Shown here: positions 21,683 through 28,355 of the stretch, one piece after another
Position numbering within the stretch: position 1 is the first letter of the stretch
Layout: each line of letters starts with the position of its first letter
From: a virus
Reading direction: 5' to 3' (one strand)
DNA length: 28,355 nucleotides
Virus record (IMG/VR): IMGVR_UViG_3300013115_000501
Coordinates: 1-28,355 of that record
Notes under the pieces: model-generated
Database searches by the model: none
Told to the model about the DNA's origin: nothing
The model's input: only the letters and a program-made list of their open reading frames with translations
Program-made: the position numbers and the translations under genes

Positions 21683-22312
21683 GAAGAGAAAATCGGGCCG
21701 ATCCGAAAGGTCTTGCTGCTTTCGGGGGGCGTCGATTCAGCATTCCTCCTGAGCAAGTCGAGACTGGGCGAACTGCCCGCGTCAAAGGGGATGCTGTGCC
21801 CGGTTTTCGTTGGGTATGGGCAACCGTCTGAGAAGTCGGAATGGCTGGCCGCGCAAGCGTTGGCCGAGGCGATGAGGGTGCCGATCCTTCGCATCGACGT
21901 TTCGGGGATCGACCTGGGGGACATGGGATGGGGTGTGGACGCGAGAATCGTCCCCGCAAGGAATATGTGGCTGATCGCCTTGGCCGCATCTTGCGTTCCC
22001 GCCGCAAAGGGCGACGTGCCGCAGCTTGGCTTTTCCGAGAACGAGGTGTGGATCGGAGCCGCCCCCCAAGATCATCAGGACTATCCAGATTGCCGCGAAG
22101 GTTTCCTCTCGGCGATGCGCGTGGCGGCGCTTCGGATTGGCGTGGATCTCCGCTGGTCAGACGCCAGCCGGGAGGAACGGGTCGAACATCTGCGAGAGCA
22201 GAATCTCCTCAATCTGACGCATTCGTGCTACTGCAACGTGCCGTGTGGAGACTGCCCGTCCTGCTTGCAGGACAGCGTGGAACTCGACCCGGCGACATGG
22301 TTGCCAAGATGA
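21677..22312 (+). CDS. queC: 7-cyano-7-deazaguanine (preQ0) synthase QueC
   Basis: 211 residues, ATG at 21677 overlapping the previous stop. The PP-loop LLLSGGVDSAF has S16-G-G-V-D-S21. VPARNMWLIALAAS and DYPDCREGFL are QueC signatures (VPxRN and YPDCR). The C-terminal C184-x-C186-x3-C190-x2-C193-x2-C196 cluster is the zinc site. The enzyme converts 7-carboxy-7-deazaguanine plus ammonia and ATP to preQ0. No glutamine amidotransferase (Gat) extension is present, so the expected base is preQ0 rather than the amidated form. It is followed, with a 4-base overlap, by QueE, its upstream pathway enzyme, and then by a DpdA-like transglycosylase, indicating use in phage DNA rather than tRNA. QueD and FolE are not in the window. 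Confidence 0.93.
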   Translation: MTEEKIGPIRKVLLLSGGVDSAFLLSKSRLGELPASKGMLCPVFVGYGQPSEKSEWLAAQALAEAMRVPILRIDVSGIDLGDMGWGVDARIVPARNMWLIALAASCVPAAKGDVPQLGFSENEVWIGAAPQDHQDYPDCREGFLSAMRVAALRIGVDLRWSDASREERVEHLREQNLLNLTHSCYCNVPCGDCPSCLQDSVELDPATWLPR

Positions 22313-22899
22313 AATTGGCGTGGCCTCCGTTCTGGACGATCCAAGGCGAGGGGCACCTGACCGGGCAGGGGATGGTGTTCTTGCGTTTCGCCGGTTGCTC
22401 AGTTGGGTGCCCTGGGTGCGACACGAACTACTCTGCGAAAACGCGGATGAGTCCCGAGGAAATAACCGAGAGCGTTCTCGCTGAGTTTCCACGCGAAATC
22501 CACGGCAGGAATCGCTGGGTCTGGCTGACGGGCGGGGAACCGACCGACCGCAATCTTGACCCCTTGCTGAAACTGTTCTCGGAGGCTGGTCTGAGCGTGG
22601 CACTCGCCACCTCTGGGGTGCGGCCGGTGAGGAACCCCGTCGATTGGCTGAGCGTGAGCCCTCACACCACGGAGTTGGCCCAGACATGGGGGAACGAGAT
22701 CAAGCTCGTGCCGGGCCTGAACGGGCTCGACCCGTGGAGTTGGCTGGAGGAGTGGGACTCGAAACTGAATTTCTGGCTCCGCTTCTTCCAGCCGCTCGAC
22801 GGTGACCCGGACTCCCTGGAGGTGTGCAAAGAAATTTTTAAAGCCTATCCGCACTGGGGGATCAGCCTCCAGACTCACAAGTTGATGGGGTTGCCCTGA
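22309..22899 (+). CDS. queE: 7-carboxy-7-deazaguanine synthase QueE (radical SAM)
   Basis: 196 residues from ATG 22309, chosen for its ATGA overlap with queC; ATG 22297 is an alternative. FWTIQGEGHLTGQ is the classic QueE start. GCSVGCPGCDT places C30, C34 and C37 as the CxxxCxxC ligands of the 4Fe-4S cluster. WLTGGEPT is the radical-SAM GGEP motif, and LQTHKLMGLP is the usual C-terminal end of the family. It makes 7-carboxy-7-deazaguanine from 6-carboxytetrahydropterin, which the host would have to supply. It feeds QueC directly. Confidence 0.92.
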   Translation: MKLAWPPFWTIQGEGHLTGQGMVFLRFAGCSVGCPGCDTNYSAKTRMSPEEITESVLAEFPREIHGRNRWVWLTGGEPTDRNLDPLLKLFSEAGLSVALATSGVRPVRNPVDWLSVSPHTTELAQTWGNEIKLVPGLNGLDPWSWLEEWDSKLNFWLRFFQPLDGDPDSLEVCKEIFKAYPHWGISLQTHKLMGLP

Positions 22900-23615
22900 T
22901 GCTCCGCGTTTACCTTGCATCCCCGGACAACCAACTCCAGGCCAATGCGGCCAGGGAGCAACCCGTGCTGCTCTCGTTTGCGCTTGCGTCCAAGAAGCCG
23001 TTTCTGGAAAAGGGATACCTCGCTTCCTTTGGCAGGGTGCTTTGTGATTCTGGAGCGTTCTCGGCCCACAACTCCGGGGCAGTGATCGACCCCGTAGCTT
23101 ACCGTGCCTGGGCGGAAAGCATCCCATGGGCAGACAACTGGGCGGCGCTGGACAGCATCGCGGGCGACTGGCGCGAGGGCATGAAGAACGCGGAGGCGTT
23201 TGGGTTTCCGACGTTCCACGATTCTGATCCCGATGACACGCTGGAGCCGCTGATCCAAATCTCAAGGGAGCGCGGCAACTGGTTGGGGATTGGTCTACTC
23301 CCACCGCGCACGGGCAGAGGCGACTGGTTGGCGCGCACGCTTGACCGCATTCCCGAGGATATCCATGTCCACGGCTGGGCGCTGGGGGGGTACGCGCTGA
23401 CCCATCACCGAATCAACTCGTTCGACTCAACTCACTGGTGGCGGGATGGGCAGAAATTGCGGCAGCGGATGCCCTGGCTCACCTATGGAGAAACGCTGGA
23501 AATCATGGTGAAGAAGATGCAGCGGATGCGGAGAACGAGCGTGGAAACGGTGGGCCAGGAGGAGATGTTTTCGGGCGCGACGGTTCTGGAGATCGCGGAG
23601 GGGGTAGGGGAATGA
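22899..23615 (+). CDS. DpdA-like DNA guanine transglycosylase
   Basis: 238 residues; ATG shares one base with the queE stop. It has tRNA-guanine-transglycosylase-like features seen in phage DpdA: LCDSGAFSAH with D50 as a likely catalytic aspartate, a LLPP segment near 133-136, and HVHGWALGGYAL followed by SFDSTHW with D176, the second aspartate region. It lacks the C-terminal zinc site of tRNA TGT. DpdA enzymes swap guanine in DNA for preQ0-type bases. Placement directly after QueC and QueE makes preQ0 insertion into phage DNA the likely role. The protein is short for the family and ends in a tail (VLEIAEGVGE) encoded over an 18-bp repeat and resembling the end of the gene before queC (LSIAKGVGE). 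Confidence 0.8.
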   Translation: MLRVYLASPDNQLQANAAREQPVLLSFALASKKPFLEKGYLASFGRVLCDSGAFSAHNSGAVIDPVAYRAWAESIPWADNWAALDSIAGDWREGMKNAEAFGFPTFHDSDPDDTLEPLIQISRERGNWLGIGLLPPRTGRGDWLARTLDRIPEDIHVHGWALGGYALTHHRINSFDSTHWWRDGQKLRQRMPWLTYGETLEIMVKKMQRMRRTSVETVGQEEMFSGATVLEIAEGVGE

Positions 23616-23617
23616 CC
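23600..23617 (+). repeat. 18-bp direct repeat, right copy, at rusA start
   Basis: Perfect copy of 21665-21682. It covers the dpdA-like stop and the ATG of the RusA-like gene. A shorter relative, GGGTAGGGGAA, occurs once more near 24035, inside the next ORF. Confidence 0.85.
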
Positions 23618-23971
23618 TACGCGCTGAAGCTCGAGATTCCGGGGCTGCCGCCGTGCAACACCGCGTCGAATAACCACTGGCGCGTGAGGGCGAGGCATAA
23701 CCGCAAGTGGCAGCACGACACGATCGTGGCCGCCAAGGCCCAGGGATTGCCCTCGGAACCCCTGTGGAAGGCCAAGGTGACGTGCACCCGGCACTCGAGC
23801 AGGGAGCCAGACTTCGAGAACTTGGCTCACAGCTTCAAGCCAGTGCTGGATGGCTTGGTGACGGGTGGGGTGCTCGTTGACGATAACCAGGCTGTGATCG
23901 GCCAACCGGACTATCGGTGGGAACGTGCCGCCCCAAAATCAGGGCGCATTACCGTGGAGGTGGTGGGGTGA
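23612..23971 (+). CDS. RusA-like Holliday junction resolvase
   Basis: 119 residues, ATG 23612 overlapping the previous stop (ATGA). The fold pattern matches RusA: PPCNTASNNHWRVRARHNRKW at the start, then P66-D67-F-E69-N in PDFENLAHSFKPVLDGL with K76 and D80, and VLVDDNQAVIG with D90/D91. RusA uses three or four acidic residues and a lysine of this kind to cut Holliday junctions. It probably resolves recombination intermediates before packaging. Downstream genes of the operon are small and unknown. The family call is firm. Confidence 0.88.
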   Translation: MTYALKLEIPGLPPCNTASNNHWRVRARHNRKWQHDTIVAAKAQGLPSEPLWKAKVTCTRHSSREPDFENLAHSFKPVLDGLVTGGVLVDDNQAVIGQPDYRWERAAPKSGRITVEVVG

Positions 23972-24285
23972 GAGAAATTAACGAGGCAGCCGAGCGCAAG
24001 TACCGAGAGGGCAGGGAACTCCACGGCCCCCACTGGGTAGGGGAAGCCCCGCACCTCGAGGCTATGAACGAAGCCCTGGATAAAATAATCTACCTGCGGC
24101 TGGTGCGGCAGGCACTGCGGCTCGATTGCAACCCCGATGAGCCGGAAACGCTCACCGCGAAGGAGCGCACCATATTCCAGATCCTCGACCGCCTCGACGA
24201 GATGGAGCGAGAGAGTGCCCTGGGCTTGCGACTGCTCGGCGTGCTCCTCGAGGGAAACGAGTCCTGGCGGAGGCTGTTCCCCTGA
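23968..24285 (+). CDS. Small helical hypothetical protein (105 aa)
   Basis: Start at GTG 23968, overlapping the RusA-like stop; an earlier start at 23917 would overlap that gene by over 50 bases. The product is helical and charged (INEAAERKYREGREL, then IYLRLVRQALRLD, then IFQILDRLDEMERESALGL). No family is recognised. It continues the tightly coupled rightward operon and ends shortly before another small gene. Confidence 0.6.
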   Translation: MREINEAAERKYREGRELHGPHWVGEAPHLEAMNEALDKIIYLRLVRQALRLDCNPDEPETLTAKERTIFQILDRLDEMERESALGLRLLGVLLEGNESWRRLFP

Positions 24286-24290
24286 GCGGA

Positions 24291-24509
24291 TTGGGCGACT
24301 TCGACAAGATGCCCTCCACGCGAGGACTGCGACCGGCTGACCTGCGCGTCCGCGATGCGTGGTTCGAGGGTGCCCGCCACGTGCTCAACCGCATCCTGGC
24401 TGACCGGGCTGATCCGCAGACCGTCGTGGGCGAGATCGAGGCGATTTGGGACGAGGCTCACCGACGCGAGAGCCAGCGCCCACGCAAGAAATTCTACCTC
24501 GACACTTGA
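24291..24509 (+). CDS. Small hypothetical protein (72 aa)
   Basis: The start is uncertain: TTG 24291 gives 72 residues, ATG 24309 gives 66. Neither has a good ribosome-binding site. The sequence LRVRDAWFEGARHVLNRILA, then VVGEIEAIWDEAHRRES is helical and charged with no recognised family. It is the last gene before the structured region that precedes the terminase genes. A packaging-related role is possible by location only. Confidence 0.5.
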   Translation: MGDFDKMPSTRGLRPADLRVRDAWFEGARHVLNRILADRADPQTVVGEIEAIWDEAHRRESQRPRKKFYLDT

Positions 24510-24693
24510 CGCGCCCCCAGATCTGTGACACGGGGGCGAGAAGACCTGGGGATACTCAGGTTGAGCCTCCCAAGGGCGCGAGTGGGCACCCCCCACCCGT
24601 TGACTGCGGCGAGGGACGGCGGGGCAGAGTTCCGGCTTGGGGCTGTGCCCTCGTCGCAGTCGCTCAGATGTTCAACTAACGCGGAGTAACGCT
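24510..24693. other. Structured non-coding region upstream of terminase genes
   Basis: No gene seen. A GC-only hairpin is at 24512-24518 / 24532-24538 (7 bp, 13-base loop) just after the preceding stop. A long hairpin pairs 24602-24615 with 24648-24661: 14 bp with a single G-T mismatch (G-U in RNA), around a 32-base G-rich loop. GTGGG/CCCAC at about 24579-24593 adds a small stem. No U tract follows. It could hold a terminator for the early operon, a structured RNA, or a packaging recognition site, since it directly precedes terS. No tRNA T-loop was found. Confidence 0.6.
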
Positions 24694-24987
24694 TTGCCTT
24701 TTGTGAAGGGGGAACCGAGGCCAGCGAACGCGGGCAGGCGTGCAGGGACGCCCAACAAGACCACCCGTGCGGTCAAAGAGGCTCTGATGCGCGCCCTGGA
24801 GGCAACGCGGGAAGACGGGGGCGAGCAGTTCTTCGCAGACCTGCGGGACAGCGATCCGAAAACATTCGCGACCCTGGTGAGCAAACTCATTCCCAACCAG
24901 ACGCACGTCACGGGCGACGAGGGCGGCCCGGTGGTGGTGTTCCGCGATTACACGGGGGGGGCCAGTGGCCGCAGCGACGAGGACTAA
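24694..24987 (+). CDS. Terminase small subunit-like protein
   Basis: 97 residues from TTG 24694. This start is chosen because GGAG at 24682-24685 lies eight bases upstream and the protein then begins MPFVKGEPRPANAGRRAG, a beginning common among small phage proteins encoded before TerL (compare the DUF5681 pattern KGxSGNPxGRPKG). A helical part follows (VKEALMRALEATREDGGEQFF, then DPKTFATLVSKLIP). It would recognise viral DNA for packaging. It overlaps the TerL frame by 23 bases. Small-subunit identity rests on position and this N-terminal pattern. Confidence 0.7.
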   Translation: MPFVKGEPRPANAGRRAGTPNKTTRAVKEALMRALEATREDGGEQFFADLRDSDPKTFATLVSKLIPNQTHVTGDEGGPVVVFRDYTGGASGRSDED

Positions 24988-26440
24988 CATCTCGGTGGGC
25001 GTGCCTCATTACCGCGTGCTCAACGCATTTATGGCGTCGCGCGCTCGGGTTTCGGCAATCATGGGGCCACTGGGCTCAGGAAAGACATTCGCCGCCGTTC
25101 AGCGCATCCTGGCGCATATGGTGGAGCAGGAGCCGAATGCGAAGGGCGAGCGGCCGACGCGATTCCTGGCTGTCCGCAATACCTATCCCGATCTCATGGG
25201 CACGACCGTTAAGGATTTCCTCGCGATCTTCGGGGAAGGGGCAGGTGCCCTGGGCAAGATGAGATACGGGGGCCTCGAGCCTCCAACGTATCGCGTGGAC
25301 TTCAACCTCGAGGACGGCACCCGCGTGCTCTCGGAGGTGATCTTCCTGGCGCTCGACCGCGATGATGCCGTGAGGAAGCTGCGCGGATTCCAAACCACTT
25401 TCGTGTGGCTTAACGAAATGAAAGAACTGGTGAAGAGCGTGGTTGACATGGCCGACCTCCGGCACGGTCGCTACCCCTCGATGGCAGCGGGTGGCGTGAA
25501 GCCCACCTTTCACGGCATGCTGGGCGACACCAACGCCCCGGATGAGGATCATTGGTACTACCACCTTGCCGAAGAGGTGCGGCCCAAGGGGTGGAAGTTC
25601 TTCCGGCAGCCGGCGGGTGTCTTCCCTGGCGAGAAGGAAGGCGAGTGGGTGCCCAATCCGGACGCCGAGAACCTCGCGAATCTCCCACAGGACTACTACC
25701 AGCAAGGGCTCGAGGGCAAGGATCCAGACTGGATTCGGGTCATGCTGTCGAATGAGTACGGCTTCGTAATCGAAGGCAAACCCGTGCATCCAGAGTATGT
25801 GGACAGCGTTCACTGCACGCCGGAGCCAATCGAGGTAGATCTGCGCTACCCGCTCATCATCGGCATCGACTTCGGCCGCACCCCTGCCGCTGTCCTAACC
25901 CAGCACATCGAGGACATGGGCCGCCGCGTGGTGCTGGATGAGCTCTGCGCCACCGATATGTCGGCAGCGATCTTCGGGCCTGAGCTCAAGCGGTGGCTGG
26001 ACAACCACTATCAGGGCATTCCCGTGGAGGTCTGGTGTGACCCGGCTGGCAGTGCCCAGGGCCAAGCCACCGAGGATACGCCCATCCGCATCCTGCGTGC
26101 CGCGGGCATCCCTGCCCAGCCCTGCTCGAGCAACTCGCCAGATCTGCGGCGTGCCGCGATTGCAAACCCCGCGAGGCGGATCTGCATGGACGGCAAGCCC
26201 GCTCTCCAGGTCAGCCCCAAGGCCAAGATGGTACGCAAGGGGCTTATGGGTGGCTTCGCGTACCGTCGCCTGAAGATCGCAGGCAGCGAACGCTACACCG
26301 ATCTGCCGGACAAGAACATCTACTCCCACCCGGTGGAGGCGGCTGAGTATGCGCTGATGGGCGGCGGCGAGGGCCGCGAGGCATTGATCCCCGCCAACCG
26401 CAACCGCAGCACACCCAGCCAAACGCAGGCGATCCTCTGA
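24965..26440 (+). CDS. Terminase large subunit
   Basis: 491 residues from GTG 24965 (GTG 24995 is an alternative with GAGGA upstream). The ATPase domain has the Walker A GPLGSGKT at 34-41 and a Walker B-like TTFVWLNEMKE near residue 150, with the catalytic Glu. The nuclease domain starts IIGIDFGRTPAAV (near 300) and continues with VEVWCDPAGSAQGQ, the acidic metal-binding residues of an RNase-H-fold nuclease. The enzyme cuts concatemers and pumps DNA into the prohead. The length fits the family. It is followed, with a one-base overlap, by small genes and the portal. Confidence 0.93.
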   Translation: MAAATRTNISVGVPHYRVLNAFMASRARVSAIMGPLGSGKTFAAVQRILAHMVEQEPNAKGERPTRFLAVRNTYPDLMGTTVKDFLAIFGEGAGALGKMRYGGLEPPTYRVDFNLEDGTRVLSEVIFLALDRDDAVRKLRGFQTTFVWLNEMKELVKSVVDMADLRHGRYPSMAAGGVKPTFHGMLGDTNAPDEDHWYYHLAEEVRPKGWKFFRQPAGVFPGEKEGEWVPNPDAENLANLPQDYYQQGLEGKDPDWIRVMLSNEYGFVIEGKPVHPEYVDSVHCTPEPIEVDLRYPLIIGIDFGRTPAAVLTQHIEDMGRRVVLDELCATDMSAAIFGPELKRWLDNHYQGIPVEVWCDPAGSAQGQATEDTPIRILRAAGIPAQPCSSNSPDLRRAAIANPARRICMDGKPALQVSPKAKMVRKGLMGGFAYRRLKIAGSERYTDLPDKNIYSHPVEAAEYALMGGGEGREALIPANRNRSTPSQTQAIL

Positions 26441-26841
26441 TGGGTGCCCAATTCTTCCGCGAAGCGTTCGACCCCAGCCAGTGCCTGCGCGACGTAGCCG
26501 CATGGGGCTACCCGCGCACGGTCAGCGAGGATGAGGCAGAGACAGCGACCTGGGTGCGCTATGGCGAGGACGTGCTGGCGTGGTTCGTGCCGCTGCCGGG
26601 AGCCGCAGTGATGCTCCACGTGTGCGCGTCACCCGAGGCACGCGGGCACCTGGGCACGCCCCGCCAGATGACTGCGCTCGAGGTGATCGCTGAACTCATG
26701 GGCGCTACCCGGCTGTGGGTGGTGACGGGCGGTGACGGCGACTTTCCGTGGGTGCGTAAGCCACTGCTCACCCGCTTCCTGACGCATCGAGGCTGGACTG
26801 CCAGCCCGGTGGGTGCCTACCGAGAACTGGGGGTGAACTGA
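26440..26841 (+). CDS. Hypothetical protein, possibly GNAT-like (133 aa)
   Basis: ATG 26440 overlaps the TerL stop by one base. The layout (FFREAFDPSQCLRDVAAWGY, VLAWFVPLPGAAVMLHVCASPEARGH, EVIAELMGATRLWVVTGGD, LLTRFLTHRGWTASPVGAYRELG) resembles small phage proteins with an acetyltransferase-like (GNAT) fold: a beta strand followed by an R/G turn, then a C-terminal F-L-x2-GW motif. The acetyl-CoA loop is not clearly recognisable. It lies between terminase and portal, where such genes are common in podoviruses. Function is unknown. Confidence 0.6.
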   Translation: MGAQFFREAFDPSQCLRDVAAWGYPRTVSEDEAETATWVRYGEDVLAWFVPLPGAAVMLHVCASPEARGHLGTPRQMTALEVIAELMGATRLWVVTGGDGDFPWVRKPLLTRFLTHRGWTASPVGAYRELGVN

Positions 26842-27608
26842 TGCCGCATGAGGGTGGCGCGCAAAACTTCCGGCACGGCAAATACGTTTCCCCGTGGTCT
26901 GGGCTGGGCACACGGACGCACGACATTTCGCGCTCAGGGATTCACGCGCATCAGAAGCTCACGGGGGAGTTTAACTGGGACAGCCTCGAGAACGTCCAGA
27001 AGCATCTGAAAGACCTGGACACGATCACCCAGATCGCACACAGGAAGGCTGATTACTGGGGCCGCGACTATGACCCCACCCGGCGGAAACCGGGCAGCCG
27101 CCACTTGGCCGACGAGAAGGTCAGTGACTTCAATCCCGGCTACTACCGGAACCCATTCCACTCTCAGGGGCTTGGCCCCGAGAGCTACGTGGGTATGTAC
27201 ATGTCCGACGTTCAGCGTGACCGGGTGCGCTACTGGGACGCGACAAAGCGCAAATTCGAGGCGCGGGTGGCGGAACTCCAGGGGATCGAGCGCGCCGGAG
27301 GGCAGGAGGCATACGACCAAGAACTCCAGGCCCGGCACGACCTGAGCAGACCGCTACCTGAAGCTGCCCGTGCGGCTGAGTTGCTTCGCCTCGACCGCCG
27401 TGGGGGCGGCGCACGGGGCGGGCAGGCTGCCCCCAGTGAGGGACGGCTAGCTGCACGGGCACGCACGGCCGAGCAGCGCAGATCCAGTGCGCGAGATCAA
27501 TCCACTGGCGGCGGCGGATCGACAAGGCGCGTGCTACGTGCGCGAAACGTATTGGAACCACTGGGGCTGCGGAGCGGACAAGCGTCTGCGCGCACGCTTC
27601 TGGGCTAG
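26841..27608 (+). CDS. Hypothetical protein between terminase and portal (255 aa)
   Basis: ATG 26841 overlaps the preceding TGA by one base. The first 165 residues (SGIHAHQKLTGEFNWDSLENVQKHLKDLDTITQ in part, then ADYWGRDYDPTRRKPGSRHLAD, then YYRNPFHSQGLGPESYVGMYMSD) look like a normal soluble protein. After residue about 175 the composition turns to Arg/Gly/Ala. From about 27487 the +1 frame looks more protein-like than this one, so the C-terminus may be wrong, either through a frameshift or through an overlapping gene. The TAG lies directly before the next gene's GGGGG ribosome-binding site. No family is recognised. Confidence 0.6.
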   Translation: MPHEGGAQNFRHGKYVSPWSGLGTRTHDISRSGIHAHQKLTGEFNWDSLENVQKHLKDLDTITQIAHRKADYWGRDYDPTRRKPGSRHLADEKVSDFNPGYYRNPFHSQGLGPESYVGMYMSDVQRDRVRYWDATKRKFEARVAELQGIERAGGQEAYDQELQARHDLSRPLPEAARAAELLRLDRRGGGARGGQAAPSEGRLAARARTAEQRRSSARDQSTGGGGSTRRVLRARNVLEPLGLRSGQASARTLLG

Positions 27609-27762
27609 GGGGAACTATGGGCATCGAGTGGGCAATCATGGCCTCAACGCTTTCGAGCATGGCGCAAACAGCAATGGCACTGGACAAACCGAAGGCTCCC
27701 AGGGAAGTGAAACCCCCGGAGGCTCCGGCGGATATGGGCAAAGAGGGGGCCATCCGCGCTGA
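27487..27762 (+). CDS. Possible overlapping or frameshifted ORF (91 aa)
   Basis: A GTG-initiated frame, +1 relative to the 255-aa gene. Its first 50 residues (INPLAAADRQGACYVRETYW, then NHWGCGADKRLRARFWARGN) have balanced, protein-like composition and a higher third-position G/C than the annotated frame over the same bases (my hand count: about 72% against 58%). After 27617 it runs within a clearly real gene in a different frame and becomes Gly/Ser-rich. No ribosome-binding site is evident. It could be a short real gene, the true end of the upstream protein after a frameshift, or chance. Confidence 0.3.
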   Translation: MREINPLAAADRQGACYVRETYWNHWGCGADKRLRARFWARGNYGHRVGNHGLNAFEHGANSNGTGQTEGSQGSETPGGSGGYGQRGGHPR

Positions 27763-27889
27763 GCGTGAGGCCGAGATGCGAAGACGCCGCCAGGGGAGCG
27801 GTGGCCGCGCCTCCACGATCCTGAGCGGTTCCCCGCTTGGCGTCCCCGGTCAAGCCAACACCGGCCGCAAACTGCTCACGGGGTATTAG
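27617..27889 (+). CDS. Small virion-associated protein before portal (90 aa)
   Basis: ATG 27617 with AGGGGG at 27607-27612. The N-terminus (MGIEWAIMASTLSSMAQTAMA) is weakly hydrophobic. The middle is charged (EGAIRAEREAEMRRRRQ) and the end, GGRASTILSGSPLGVPG, then RKLLTGY, resembles the GRASTILT...LLG tail found in small podovirus proteins encoded beside the portal. Those are thought to be minor virion or tail-assembly proteins. The assignment is by this pattern and by position; function is not proven. Confidence 0.65.
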   Translation: MGIEWAIMASTLSSMAQTAMALDKPKAPREVKPPEAPADMGKEGAIRAEREAEMRRRRQGSGGRASTILSGSPLGVPGQANTGRKLLTGY

Positions 27890-27892
27890 GCA

Positions 27893-28355
27893 ATGGCGAA
27901 ATCCGTAGAGGACTGCCTGCGGAGGCTCCGCGAACTGGAGAGCCGCCGGCACAACTGGGACAGCCACTGGGGAGAGGTGGCGGAGCGCGTCTGGCCTGCG
28001 GCTGACGAGTTCCTGACGGCCAGGGCTGTGGGCGAGAAGCGCAGCACGAAGATCTTCGATGCCACGGCCGCACTGGCCCTCGAGAAGTTTGCGGCAGCTA
28101 TGGAGTCGATGCTGACTCCGCGCAGTCAGAAGTGGCACACGCTGCGGGCGACGAACGAAGACCTGAACGATGACCCGGCCGTGAAGAAGTGGTTCGAGGA
28201 AGTGGCGCGGATCATGTTCCAGGCGCGCAACTCACCGAGGGCCGGCTACTACGCCCAGATGCACGAGGGCTACAAGTCGCTCGGCGCGTTTGGCAATGCG
28301 TGTCTCTTTGTCGACGAGCCGAAGAACGGCGCGGGCGTGCGCTACGTGCAGTGTC
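27893..28355 (+). CDS. Portal / head-to-tail connecting protein (3'-truncated)
   Basis: The frame starts at ATG 27893, three bases after the previous stop, and is still open at the window end, giving 154 residues of N-terminus. LRRLRELESRRHNWDSHWGEVAERVWP, KIFDATAALALEKFAAAMESMLTP and SQKWHTLRA match the start of the head-to-tail connecting portal family of podoviruses. The protein forms the dodecameric channel through which DNA enters and leaves. TerS, TerL and portal in this order confirm the packaging module. The scaffold and capsid genes should follow outside the window. Confidence 0.9.
   Translation, partial: MAKSVEDCLRRLRELESRRHNWDSHWGEVAERVWPAADEFLTARAVGEKRSTKIFDATAALALEKFAAAMESMLTPRSQKWHTLRATNEDLNDDPAVKKWFEEVARIMFQARNSPRAGYYAQMHEGYKSLGAFGNACLFVDEPKNGAGVRYVQC

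Noticed and set aside
24510-24693. tRNA gene in the gap before terS
   Set aside because: No T-loop GTTCRA motif, no anticodon-arm arrangement and no CCA end. The stem is too long for a tRNA acceptor stem.

Overview
The window is part of the genome of a high-GC, double-stranded DNA tailed phage or prophage of podovirus type, probably infecting a Gram-negative bacterium. The grounds are a terminase pair, a head-to-tail-connector type portal, T7-type tail-fibre N-termini, a giant polyvalent protein of the kind ejected with phage DNA, and a lysis block with an overlapping spanin-like pair. The sequence opens inside the giant protein gene and closes inside the portal gene. Scaffold, capsid and tail-tube genes are not present and presumably lie outside. 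I see no DNA polymerase, RNA polymerase, integrase, reverse transcriptase, tRNA or CRISPR array.

Layout. (1) 1-12629, rightward: the large polyvalent protein, two paralogous pectate-lyase-fold tailspikes, a third tail protein, and two small ORFs. (2) 12616-13810, rightward: lysis module with a membrane coiled-coil protein, an M15-type endolysin, a holin-like peptide and overlapping i-/o-spanin candidates. (3) 13810-15311, rightward: a small protein, a calcineurin-like phosphoesterase and a SprT-like HExxH protein. (4) 20015-15383, leftward early operon: three small genes, a 30-residue membrane peptide followed by two mutually exclusive hairpins, a DUF3127/SSB-like protein, a Rad52-like annealing protein, a Gp157-family protein, a PAPS-reductase-like PP-loop enzyme, a winged-helix protein and a C5-cytosine methyltransferase. 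(5) 20016-20115, divergent control region with a 17-bp palindrome and a consensus-like rightward promoter that would give a leaderless repressor mRNA. (6) 20116-24509, rightward early operon: Cro/CI-like regulator, small protein, replication initiator carrying an iteron array plus an A-rich tract, a possible helicase-loader-like protein, the 7-deazaguanine cassette (QueC, QueE, DpdA-like), a RusA-like resolvase and two small genes. (7) 24510-24693, a structured non-coding stretch just before the terminase genes. (8) 24694-28355, rightward: TerS, TerL, three or four small genes and the portal.

How it fits together. The divergent region probably switches between the two early operons. Replication likely starts at the iterons inside the initiator gene and uses host polymerase, with phage annealing, SSB-like and resolvase functions. 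Three different nucleic-acid modification activities (cytosine-C5 methylation, preQ0-type base exchange, and a PP-loop enzyme of unknown substrate) suggest layered protection against restriction. The most notable observation is that the QueC-QueE-DpdA cassette is bounded exactly by an 18-bp perfect direct repeat lying over the start codons of queC and of the next gene, rusA. This suggests a swappable DNA-modification cassette.
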